From: an uncultured Chloroflexota bacterium
Lineage (GTDB): Bacteria; Chloroflexota; Dehalococcoidia; SAR202; UBA11138
Length of the DNA: 5,819 nt
Reading direction: 5' to 3'
Assembly (NCBI GenBank): GCA_913046025.1
Contig: CAJWRP010000168.1
Coordinates: 1 to 5,819 of the forward strand
Shown here: in pieces, positions 1-5,819 of the stretch
Layout: each line of letters starts with the position of its first letter
Numbering within the stretch: the stretch's first letter is position 1
The notes under the pieces: generated by a model
Databases searched by the model: none
The model's input: the letters and a program-made list of their open reading frames with translations, nothing else
What the model was told of the DNA's origin: nothing
Program-made: the position numbers and the translations under genes

Positions 1-85
1 GGTCTTTTTCGTTCAGAGGTATTGTAAATTCTTTATAGTTTTTCACACGGTCTTTACACCCGCTCCAGTAGTTGATATACAGGGC

Positions 86-328
86 ATGAAATTTGAGATA
101 TTCCAGGAACTGGCGTCTACCTGGTACCGTAGCCCAGGCGAGGTAGTGCCGTTCAGCAAGCTGATGCGCTTCTCTGAAGGCGAAGACCCCAGGGCATCGC
201 TGCGGGTACGCATCCGCGAGATAAAGGACGCCGTAGGCAAGCAGCTTGGCGTCCGGTTCGGTGCATCAGACCTCATACTCAACATTCGCAACCAGGGCTA
301 TCGTATGGTGCCTCCCAATCTTGAGTAG
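86..328 (+). CDS. OmpR/PhoB-type winged-helix DNA-binding protein (possibly the C-terminal end of a response regulator)
   Basis: The 80-residue product matches the C-terminal half of the OmpR/PhoB effector fold. It has a first helix (KFEIFQELAS, in the place of the usual EFxLLxxLA), a 'SPGEVVPFSKL' stretch equal to the family's PGxVVSRxxL, a recognition helix region (ASLRVRIREIKDAVGKQLG, like the vHIsrLRkKLg segment), and the wing ending ILNIRNQGYRMV, equal to IxTVxGxGYxL. Such domains bind promoter DNA and are normally fused to a receiver domain. If translation starts at the ATG at 86, the N-terminal beta sheet of the fold is missing, and the only purine-rich site (AGGG, 81-84) is too close to serve it well. 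The same frame is open from base 2 with no ATG, GTG or TTG, and VVDIQG just before the ATG aligns with the strand preceding helix 1. The true gene may therefore begin left of the window. The stop lies 41 bases before the kinase start, so an operon is likely. Confidence 0.72.
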   Translation: MKFEIFQELASTWYRSPGEVVPFSKLMRFSEGEDPRASLRVRIREIKDAVGKQLGVRFGASDLILNIRNQGYRMVPPNLE

Positions 329-369
329 CCTTGAGTTGGCGCCGACCATGTTTCCTCAGAGCAATAGCT

Positions 370-1335
370 ATGCCTAAGGCCATGCCCGAACGCATCGCGC
401 TAATCGCCGGTATATCCGTTCTCATCATTGGCGGAGCGCTCCTGATCTTGTCTCCGCTAATAAGCTCCAGATTGTTTTCCAGCGTGTGGGGGGTCGAGCC
501 AGTCAGCTATATCGGGGCGCTGCTTACCATGGCAGGCCTAGCGGCCATCTGCATAGCGTTTTACGTAGAACGGAAAACTAATGCGGCAGCCTCAGATGGG
601 CCGGAAGGCGAAGGCCCTAATTGGAGCGAGACTACCCAGCAGTACTTTGAGCTCTTTGATCACGACTTGGGTCGTCCCTTGAGGCGCATCCTCGGCAGGG
701 AGCGGGAGCTGAGGGCTATTTTGAGAGCTTCAGAAGAGCCCACTGACCCTGAGGTTCAGGGCTTGCTGGATGAGATCGAACGCCAGACGCCCAACTTCCG
801 CCTGATGATGGCAAACATAAGAGTGTTAGTGCAGCTTGAGGCTCCAGAAGGACCAATGCAGTTCCAACCAGTGGAGCCGGGACAAGTAGTGCGCCGAATA
901 GTGGACCGCTATACACCCATAGCCACTGACCTGGGCAAGCAGATCGTATGGTGGGCCGAGCCTACCGAATTCGGGCTAGTCTACTCAGATAGCTCTGCCA
1001 TCGAACACATCATCACCAACCTGGTGGACAACGCCATGCGATTCGCCAACTCTCAGGTTGAGGTACGCTTATCGAAAAACCCCACTCACTTCTTTATTAG
1101 GGTGTGGGACGATGGCGAAGGAGTTTCAGAGCAGTATCAGCGCCACCTCTTCGACAGGGGCTGGACACCGGAAGTGGCGCGTCGCGAAGAGAAGATAAGC
1201 TCAGGCCTAGGCCTATTCATCGGACGTACTCTGGCCAGAAGGTTTGCGGGTGATCTTACCATCGAGAGCGTTATCAGCCCGGACCCAGATCGCCACACAG
1301 AGTTTCTTCTCAGTCTCCCGCTAAAGACGGAGTGA
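370..1335 (+). CDS. Membrane sensor histidine kinase with short extracytoplasmic loop
   Basis: This is probably the kinase partner of the preceding winged-helix protein; it would autophosphorylate on His and pass the phosphate to a response regulator. Two hydrophobic segments (about 394-462 and 505-567) flank a loop of only about 14 residues, followed by a cytoplasmic linker. The phosphoacceptor box reads FDHDLGRPL, with His at 661-663; HD replaces the more common HE of HisKA proteins. The ATPase part is complete: N box IITNLVDNAMRFA (Asn codons 1018 and 1030), G1 box WDDGEG (from 1105), F-box-like HLFDRGW, and G2 box SGLGL (GLG from 1204). No PAS, HAMP or periplasmic sensor domain is seen. 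The start at ATG 370 is chosen for the AGAG at 358-361, eight bases upstream. A TTG at 331 and an ATG at 382 are alternatives; the TTG would add 13 residues with no signal character. The stimulus cannot be told from the sequence. Confidence 0.88.
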   Translation: MPKAMPERIALIAGISVLIIGGALLILSPLISSRLFSSVWGVEPVSYIGALLTMAGLAAICIAFYVERKTNAAASDGPEGEGPNWSETTQQYFELFDHDLGRPLRRILGRERELRAILRASEEPTDPEVQGLLDEIERQTPNFRLMMANIRVLVQLEAPEGPMQFQPVEPGQVVRRIVDRYTPIATDLGKQIVWWAEPTEFGLVYSDSSAIEHIITNLVDNAMRFANSQVEVRLSKNPTHFFIRVWDDGEGVSEQYQRHLFDRGWTPEVARREEKISSGLGLFIGRTLARRFAGDLTIESVISPDPDRHTEFLLSLPLKTE

Positions 1336-1416
1336 GATTAGGCATCCCATTCGCCCACAAATCCCAAAACATTGGACACTTCAGGCATGGTTTATATTAA
1401 AACATACCTGTCAAAA

Positions 1417-1422
1417 TATAAT
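1417..1422 (+). promoter_or_regulatory. Candidate -10 box (TATAAT) for the lipoprotein gene
   Basis: A perfect TATAAT lies in an AT-rich stretch of the 200-base gap between the kinase and the lipoprotein gene. No good TTGACA-like -35 box lies 16-18 bases upstream (the place holds TATTAA/ATATTA), and there is no extended TG motif, so any promoter here would be weak or activator-dependent. Predicted transcription would start near 1429 and give a leader of about 105 bases. I see nothing else structured in 1336-1535 apart from the inverted repeat at 1424-1437, and no clear terminator after the kinase. Confidence 0.35.
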
Positions 1423-1423
1423 A

Positions 1424-1437
1424 GGTTGCAAGCAACC
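1424..1437. promoter_or_regulatory. Inverted repeat GGTTGC-AA-GCAACC, candidate operator
   Basis: Perfect 6-base arms are separated by AA, directly 3' of the TATAAT box and across the expected transcription start. A two-base spacer is too short for a normal RNA hairpin and there is no following T run, so it does not look like a terminator. A dimeric DNA-binding protein site is the more natural reading. The binding protein is unknown. Confidence 0.35.
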
Positions 1438-1535
1438 CCTAACCCAACAACGTTCTAATACCTGAGTGAACGCGTCGGGAAGGGAATTAATGTGGCAAGC
1501 TCAATGGCTGAAATGTTGAATCTAGAGAAAATGAA

Positions 1536-2324
1536 TTGACCTGGGTCGTAAAGGGAGCGCTGTTCGTAGCACTTGCTTTTGCCCTGGCGGCCTGCGTCAG
1601 CGAGATACCAAGGGAGGAGAACACTCCCGTGGTCGTGGCGACCGCTACCATTCAGCCGGCAACGGCAACGGCAACGGCAACAGCCACTGCCGTTAGCATA
1701 CCTGAGCCAGCAGCTACAGCCTTCGCGAAACCGGCGGATACTCCTGTTCCTGTCTCGGTCCCACCAACGCCTACCACGCCAATCATTATTGAGCCAACTT
1801 CTGCGCCCAAGACAACCTTGTCCCTGATGCTGGATGTGCGCGGGCCTGAAGACAAGTCTACCGTGCAGACGGACGGCGTGATTGTGCACGGCATTGCCTC
1901 GCATGGTTCTCAGGTCACTGTCAACGGAATATCCGCCAGCCTCAACGAAGAAGATCGTTTCTCTACGCTGGTCAACCTCGAACCAGGCGATAACCAGATC
2001 AATATCACGGCATCCAATGGGTCGGAACAAGCCTCCAAAACGATAAATATCACATCAGTGATGCTGCCGCCGCAGCCGTTTTTCCTATTGGTAACTCAGC
2101 CAGAGGACCAGAGCATAACCTCAGCATCGCAAATCCCTCTGGGAGGTCGCACCATACCCGGCGCAGTAGTAAGCGTTAACGGCGTTTCCGTTCCGGTAGA
2201 CTCTGTGGGCATCTATAGCACCATGCTGTCGCTTGACGAAGGACCTAATATCATAGACGTGCTAGCCACCAACTCGGATGGTGACCTGCTGAGTACAATA
2301 ATCGCCGTAATTTACAGGCCATGA
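1536..2324 (+). CDS. Secreted lipoprotein with Thr/Ala/Pro-rich stalk and two Ig-like modules
   Basis: The 262-residue product begins with a lipoprotein signal peptide: MTWVVK, a hydrophobic stretch, then the lipobox LAAC with the lipidated Cys at residue 20 (codon 1593-1595). Residues about 30-94 are a Thr/Ala/Pro-rich spacer, probably a flexible stalk. Two modules follow with an exact 85-residue period and no gaps at the key points: PED (104 and 189), VNG (129 and 214), and GDNQINITASN (151) against GPNIIDVLATN (236). This matches the Ig-like / glucodextranase domain B-like fold found in exported bacterial proteins, where it serves binding or spacing; no catalytic residues are seen. The only usable in-frame start is TTG 1536, since an in-frame stop lies at 1509-1511; GAGAA at 1525-1529 may be its ribosome site. 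The function is unknown. A surface-displayed adhesion or cell-wall role is plausible but inferred. Confidence 0.85.
   Translation: MTWVVKGALFVALAFALAACVSEIPREENTPVVVATATIQPATATATATATAVSIPEPAATAFAKPADTPVPVSVPPTPTTPIIIEPTSAPKTTLSLMLDVRGPEDKSTVQTDGVIVHGIASHGSQVTVNGISASLNEEDRFSTLVNLEPGDNQINITASNGSEQASKTINITSVMLPPQPFFLLVTQPEDQSITSASQIPLGGRTIPGAVVSVNGVSVPVDSVGIYSTMLSLDEGPNIIDVLATNSDGDLLSTIIAVIYRP
1657..1680 (+). repeat. (CGGCAA)4 hexamer tandem repeat in the stalk coding region
   Basis: Four perfect copies of CGGCAA encode alternating Ala-Thr in the lipoprotein stalk (the protein reads PATATATATATAV, the last Thr-Ala pairs using diverged codons). A six-base unit keeps the frame, so a gain or loss of copies would lengthen or shorten the stalk by two residues without destroying the protein. 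Confidence 0.9.
1818..2321 (+). repeat. Two tandem 85-residue Ig-like modules in the lipoprotein
   Basis: Module A covers about 1818-2072 and module B about 2073-2321. Aligned without gaps they share PEDxS, the strand before the turn (HGSQVTVNG against PGAVVSVNG), the strand after it (RFSTLVNLEPGDN against IYSTMLSLDEGPN), and the closing strand (INITASN against IDVLATN). The copies are well diverged, so the duplication is old. Confidence 0.75.
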
Positions 2325-2475
2325 GTAAATTTGAGGTATAAATCGGTAAATTCGTAGCTAATTTTACAAATTATGGCGTAACACACCAGTAATATTCGCA
2401 GTGGCATACTTAGGGTGCGTCGGTGAGAAGGACGCGATTCCACTGCAATCCTATCGGGGATGGGACGGGTCGAGG
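2325..2475. other. AT-rich gap upstream of the secreted repeat protein
   Basis: The first 75 bases are markedly AT-rich and hold several weak promoter-like words (TTGAGG at 2331, TTTACA at 2363, TAATAT at 2390), but none at a good -35/-10 spacing. GTAAA (2346-2350) and TTTAC (2363-2367) form an imperfect inverted pair. A promoter for the next gene is likely here but I cannot place it. No terminator is evident. Confidence 0.3.
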
Positions 2476-5055
2476 ATGAGAAAAGCAATATCGAAGCATA
2501 AGATGACAAAAAACTTAAAACTAACCATGATGGGCCTGGCAATAGCGGTGGCCACACTGCTGGCGCTGCCTATGGCCACGAATCAGGCTCATGCAGCGGC
2601 ACCTCCCGAAAAGAGGGACTTCTTTGGCATAGTGGACAGCGTGGACGTGGATATTATTCACGTTTCCCTTGCTGATGCGTCCATTGTTGACGTCAGAGTC
2701 ACTCCCGATACGACCATTCGCCTACCACTTAAAGAAAACGCTCAGCTAACAGACCTGTTTGAAGGCGACACGGTCGCCGTATCAATGACCGACGACCTGT
2801 CCTCCGCATCCAAGATATTCGTAATTCCCGGCAAGACCCAGTTCCGACATGTGCCCGGGGACATAGAGGCTGTTAAGGACGATTCGATTACTCTTCAACC
2901 ACTGGCGACCGGTTCAGCATCCATTGAATTCAACATCGGGCCTGATACAGAAATCAAGTTCAGGGCGGGCGCCACTGAGATGGTAGAGGGTGTATTTGCA
3001 GTAGTCCTTACTCGCAGAAACTCCCTTACAGGTGAGCTGTCCCCTGACGCGCTTGAAATACACGTAACAGCAGGTAAGTCTCGGCCCCAACATGTCGAAG
3101 CAAGCCCACAAAAACTTGGAAAAGAGCAGGAGACGGAGAACGAAGTAAAGGTCGTGGGCCTTTTCGAGAGCCTGGACGACGACGGTAACTGGGTAATAAG
3201 TGGCAGAACGGTAACAACCAATGCTGACACGGAGATTGGTTCAGGCGTCGTAGCCGCTCAAAGGGTCAAGGTTGAAGGTGTTCTGCTAAACAACGGCACA
3301 ATCCTGGCCAGGGAGATCGAGAGGATTGGAGGTTCGGGAAATAACCCCAACCGCGCTCGCTTCGAGGGCATCTTCGAAGGCTTGGACGAGGATGGCAATT
3401 GGATCGTTGGTGGCAATGTAATCATCATTACAGACGACACTGACACAGACGGCGAGCCCTTCATCGGCCAGCGCGTCACAATTATCGGATTTGCCAAGGG
3501 CCTACGAACGTTCATCGCTCGCGAAATTGAGAACATAGTTGAACGCAGTCCAGATGACAGCTATCCAGGCAGACCCAGGCCCGTAAAACTCGAGGGAATT
3601 TACGAGGGTGTGGACAAGGCTGGTGACTGGATCATCAACGGAATGGCAGTAAGCGTGGATCGCCTCACCAGGCTGGAAGGCACGCCGGAAATAGGCAGTA
3701 CTGTCGAAATCAAGGGCGTGCTAAGAGACGGCAAGATAATTGCACTCAAGATCGAGTTCGAGGACAGCGACGCTGAATTCGGTGGCGCATCACTGAATCG
3801 GGTAAGGCTGGGCGGACTAATCGAAGCCATGTCCGACGATGGAAGCGTGATTTTCATAGACTCACATCGAGTCCACATAAGCGACCTTACTGAGATAGAC
3901 GGTGACATCGCCCTGGGTGTCATGGTTCGAGTGCTCGCTTTCATCACAGAAGACGGCACACTGGCAGCCAAAGAGGTCGACGTTCGAGAAGAAGACAGCG
4001 ATGGCGAAGAACAAGAAAACGAAGCCGACGATTTCATTCGCATCGACGGCGATATCGAAATCACTAACGACGACGGAAGCTTCATAGTTAACAGCATTAC
4101 CATAATCGTACCGGCACTGCTATCGGCGGACAGGGTTTTCATAGAAGGCCTAAAGGTACGCGTCTACGGCGTGTTCCAGGACGACGGCTCACTGCTGGCC
4201 AGCAAGATTCGCGGTGGCGAGGCTGACGAGGAGAAAGATGACGATGAACAGCGCATCCATGGGATCATCGAAGAGGTAATTGTTGACGGCGACAAGGTAG
4301 TGGCGATAGTAGTGGACGGCCAGACGATTCACATACAGGCTCTTACCGAGATAGATTCTCCACTGCGACCTGGAGTCCCCGTAGTGCTCGAGGTTATTAC
4401 CACAGACCGAGGACTGGTTGCCAAAGAGATCGACCAAGCCCGCAGGGAACGCCGAGCCAGTATCACGACCGGTGGGATCAAAGGCAGTGGAGCCTCCGAT
4501 AAGACCGATGAAGTTGACAGCGTTGAGCTAAAGGAACTCGAAGGCATCGTTTTGAGCTTCAGCGATCGACGAGTGACGCTAGGTGAAGGAAGGTCCGTTG
4601 CTATCAACAGCGACACCAGAATCGACGGTGATCTCTACATTGGCGCTGAGGTAAAGATAAGGCTTTACGTCAACGACAGCGGCATCATGATTGCCACGAG
4701 GATCAAGGTTTCTAAACCAGATGACAACAGCGATAGCACACTGTTTGACGACATAAAGACCACCGATGAAGCGAATGAGGTAGACGAGCCTGAAGTTGAA
4801 GACCGCAATAAAGAGTTTAAGATAGAGGGCTTCGTCAGGGTATTCAGTTCTACCAGGCTGATACTTCGCAGTAACCATCGAATACTAATCAATCGTAGCA
4901 CCGAAATCGATGGAACATTATACGAAGGCTCAAAGGTAAAGGTAGAGGGTATCCGAAGAGCTAATGGAACGCTTGTAGCCATTGAAATCGAGGTAGAGAA
5001 GCCTCGCGACAATTTGTCCGACTCCAAAGACAGTGATGACGAAGACAAAAAATAA
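2476..5055 (+). CDS. Large secreted acidic protein of ten DUF5666-like modules
   Basis: The product has about 859 residues. Its N-terminus is a Sec signal peptide: basic MRKAISKHKMTKNLK, hydrophobic core MMGLAIAVATLLALPM, and an AHA|A-type cleavage site near 2593-2595. The rest is ten modules of about 64-81 residues, each following the DUF5666 pattern: an opening strand (xxEGIFExxDxDGxW), a central T-x-I-D/E-G turn, and a closing G-x-x-V-x-V-x-G...DGxLxAxEIE. Acidic linkers rich in Asp, Glu and Ser separate several modules, and the end is strongly charged (SDSKDSDDEDKK). I see no transmembrane anchor, LPXTG, SLH or enzyme motif, so it is probably released or held noncovalently outside the membrane. 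The biochemical role of DUF5666 is not established; binding, matrix or calcium-related roles would be guesses. ATG 2476 is preferred (GGGACGGG upstream, long basic n-region); ATG 2503 with GAAG six bases upstream is nearly as good. The frame is open back to a GTG at 2401, which would precede the signal peptide by 25 non-signal residues. The acidic frame continues past the stop. Confidence 0.85.
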   Translation: MRKAISKHKMTKNLKLTMMGLAIAVATLLALPMATNQAHAAAPPEKRDFFGIVDSVDVDIIHVSLADASIVDVRVTPDTTIRLPLKENAQLTDLFEGDTVAVSMTDDLSSASKIFVIPGKTQFRHVPGDIEAVKDDSITLQPLATGSASIEFNIGPDTEIKFRAGATEMVEGVFAVVLTRRNSLTGELSPDALEIHVTAGKSRPQHVEASPQKLGKEQETENEVKVVGLFESLDDDGNWVISGRTVTTNADTEIGSGVVAAQRVKVEGVLLNNGTILAREIERIGGSGNNPNRARFEGIFEGLDEDGNWIVGGNVIIITDDTDTDGEPFIGQRVTIIGFAKGLRTFIAREIENIVERSPDDSYPGRPRPVKLEGIYEGVDKAGDWIINGMAVSVDRLTRLEGTPEIGSTVEIKGVLRDGKIIALKIEFEDSDAEFGGASLNRVRLGGLIEAMSDDGSVIFIDSHRVHISDLTEIDGDIALGVMVRVLAFITEDGTLAAKEVDVREEDSDGEEQENEADDFIRIDGDIEITNDDGSFIVNSITIIVPALLSADRVFIEGLKVRVYGVFQDDGSLLASKIRGGEADEEKDDDEQRIHGIIEEVIVDGDKVVAIVVDGQTIHIQALTEIDSPLRPGVPVVLEVITTDRGLVAKEIDQARRERRASITTGGIKGSGASDKTDEVDSVELKELEGIVLSFSDRRVTLGEGRSVAINSDTRIDGDLYIGAEVKIRLYVNDSGIMIATRIKVSKPDDNSDSTLFDDIKTTDEANEVDEPEVEDRNKEFKIEGFVRVFSSTRLILRSNHRILINRSTEIDGTLYEGSKVKVEGIRRANGTLVAIEIEVEKPRDNLSDSKDSDDEDKK
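2614..5010 (+). repeat. Array of ten DUF5666-like beta modules
   Basis: Approximate module limits are 2614-2835, 2836-3078, 3139-3336, 3349-3546, 3580-3771, 3796-3993, 4030-4224, 4246-4452, 4525-4722 and 4813-5010. The central turn reads PDTTI, PDTEI, ADTEIG, DDTDTDG, LTRLEG, LTEIDG, (degenerate in module 7), LTEIDS, DTRIDG and STEIDG. Modules 3 and 4 are most alike (LFESLDDDGNW and IFEGLDEDGNW), and module 5 keeps IYEGVDKAGDW. The first two modules are longer and lack the DGNW element. Limits were judged by eye and may be off by several residues. Confidence 0.75.
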
Positions 5056-5115
5056 GATAAAAGTAGCAGTGGCTCTAGGGATAAAGACGCCGATGATGAC
5101 GATGACGGGTGCTAA
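5056..5115 (+). other. In-frame acidic tail beyond the stop codon of the secreted protein
   Basis: Directly after the TAA at 5053-5055 the same frame stays open for 19 codons and reads DKSSSGSRDKDADDDDDGC before a second TAA at 5113-5115. The composition continues that of the last residues of the protein (SDSKDSDDEDKK). The first TAA follows a run of six A, and a single substitution from AAA or GAA would create it. It may be a recent nonsense mutation, a readthrough site or a base-call error. Without readthrough these codons are untranslated. Confidence 0.55.
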
Positions 5116-5266
5116 ACATCAAAGCCTGGACACACCGCCAGATGATAAATCCTAAATAAGGCAATGAAAAATAGGGCAACCATAATTTCCGCACAGTTGG
5201 CGACTCACCGAAGCTTATCCGCATTACACAGCACCCATGTCGGAAAAATCTACCAAGGCATAAGTG
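5116..5266. other. Convergent intergenic region without recognisable terminator
   Basis: This gap separates the 3' ends of the secreted-protein gene and ilvE. I searched both strands by eye for a GC-rich stem followed by a T run and found none; CCT-AAATA-AGG near 5151 is too weak. Nothing else in it is recognisable. Confidence 0.4.
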
Positions 5267-5819
5267 CTACAAAGAAATTTCGGAACACCAGTCGATGTAC
5301 TTGGGATTGTTGCCCCGAATGATGTCCACGTACAGTTCACGCAGACTCATGGTGATTGGGCCGACTCCTCCATCGCCTATCGGTCGGCTATCAAGTTCGC
5401 CCACTGGCGTAATGTGAGCCGCAGTTCCCGTCAGAAAGACCTCGTCCGCCAGGTAAAGCTCGCTGCGCCGAATCTCTCGCTCCACAATTTCCAGGCCCAG
5501 CTCATCCTTAGCCAGTCTGATGGCGCAATCTCGCGTGATACCGGCAAGGTTGTTGTGGGCGACCATCGGCGTATGCAGCACGCCATTTTGAATCAGAAAG
5601 AGGTTCTCGCCCGATCCTTCGGAGACGTTGCCGTCCTGGGTCAGCATGATAGCCTCGTCAAAACCACCCAGCGTAGCCTCAGTTTTGGCCAAGATGCTGT
5701 TCACATAGTGCCCGGATATCTTCACTCGTGGGGGTATGATGGTGTCGTCAATACGGCGCCAGGATGATGTGCAGCAGCGTATTGCTCCTTCGGAGTCGAT
5801 GTAGTTACCGAAGGGCACG
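5267..5819 (-). CDS. ilvE: Branched-chain amino acid aminotransferase, C-terminal part (cut by window edge)
   Basis: This is a PLP-dependent fold-type IV transaminase that interconverts valine, leucine and isoleucine with their 2-oxo acids, using glutamate/2-oxoglutarate, in the cytoplasm. The visible 184 residues correspond to roughly the last two thirds of a protein usually near 300 residues. Landmarks are SSWRRIDD, the PLP-lysine segment RVKISGHYVNS (Lys codon at 5720-5722), the cofactor-binding SEGSGENLF, the GITRD loop, the phosphate-binding LTGTAAHITPV, and the ending RGNNPKYIDW typical of this subgroup. The GTG at 5816-5818 is an internal Val codon within the family's PxGNYID motif, not a start; the frame continues beyond the edge. 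All catalytic landmarks in this part are intact. It faces the secreted-protein gene tail to tail, so it is not in its operon. A D-amino acid transaminase or aminodeoxychorismate lyase is less likely given the IlvE-specific C-terminus. Confidence 0.95.
   Translation of the reverse strand, partial: VPFGNYIDSEGAIRCCTSSWRRIDDTIIPPRVKISGHYVNSILAKTEATLGGFDEAIMLTQDGNVSEGSGENLFLIQNGVLHTPMVAHNNLAGITRDCAIRLAKDELGLEIVEREIRRSELYLADEVFLTGTAAHITPVGELDSRPIGDGGVGPITMSLRELYVDIIRGNNPKYIDWCSEISL

Noticed and set aside
12..39. Promoter TTCAGA-16-TATAGT before the winged-helix gene
   Set aside because: Both boxes are poor and the stretch is AT-rich throughout, so the match is not above chance; the gene may also extend through it.
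331..369. TTG at 331 as kinase start
   Set aside because: There is no ribosome site before it, and the added residues MSWRRPCFLRAIA are not needed; ATG 370 has AGAG at a good distance.
1455..2030. 191-residue open frame on the - strand, Arg/Trp/Gly/Cys-rich
   Set aside because: It is antisense to the lipoprotein, whose signal peptide and two 85-residue repeats firmly fix the + frame; its odd composition comes from the CGGCAA repeat.
2401..2475. GTG at 2401 as start of the secreted protein
   Set aside because: It would place 25 residues without signal character before a good signal peptide; ATG 2476 or 2503 is more natural.
2401..2475. Possible riboswitch in the GC-rich leader (GGACGC, GGGATGGGACGGG)
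   Set aside because: Compared by eye with the cyclic-di-GMP and other common riboswitch cores, the conserved blocks are not in the right order or spacing.
3600..4142. 180-residue Ser-rich open frame on the - strand
   Set aside because: It mirrors the Asp/Glu-rich codons of the DUF5666-like modules on the + strand; the Ser/Leu/Ile richness is what antisense reading of such codons gives.
5264..5767. 167-residue open frame on the + strand across the aminotransferase
   Set aside because: It is antisense to a clearly conserved ilvE reading frame and shows no recognisable protein character.

Overview
The window looks like bacterial chromosome of roughly balanced GC content. The best guess for the source is a Chloroflexota (SAR202 / Dehalococcoidia-like) genome. 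This is inferred from gene style only: a large secreted protein built of many DUF5666-like modules, a lipoprotein with a Thr/Ala/Pro-rich stalk and Ig-like modules, and a frequent need for TTG starts or weak ribosome binding sites. No rRNA or other taxonomic marker is present, so the assignment is tentative. I see no mobile element, CRISPR array, tRNA or rRNA.

Layout from left to right. Positions 86-328 (+) encode a short OmpR/PhoB-type winged-helix DNA-binding domain. Its reading frame is open to the left edge of the window, so it may be the tail of a longer regulator. About 41 bases later comes a membrane sensor histidine kinase (370-1335, +) with two transmembrane helices, a very short external loop and a complete kinase core. 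Together they look like a two-component pair. A 200-base intergenic region follows, with a perfect TATAAT box and a GGTTGC-AA-GCAACC inverted repeat just downstream of it. Then comes a lipoprotein gene (1536-2324, +, TTG start): signal peptide with LAAC lipobox, Thr/Ala/Pro stalk coded partly by a (CGGCAA)4 tandem repeat, and two Ig-like modules that repeat with an exact 85-residue period.

After an AT-rich gap, 2476-5055 (+) encodes a secreted, acidic protein of about 859 residues with ten consecutive DUF5666-like beta modules separated by acidic linkers. Its stop codon TAA is followed, in the same frame, by 19 more codons of the same acidic Asp/Ser/Lys character before a second TAA. This suggests a recent nonsense change, a readthrough site or a sequence error. 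The right end (5267-5819, -) is the C-terminal two thirds of a branched-chain aminotransferase (ilvE), converging on the secreted-protein gene and running off the window.

The working picture is a signalling pair that may watch the cell envelope, next to two exported proteins made of repeated beta modules, beside an unrelated housekeeping gene. The regulatory link between the kinase and the exported proteins is inference from proximity only. No complete novel system is demonstrated here. The most unusual features are the ten-module array and its apparently interrupted acidic tail.
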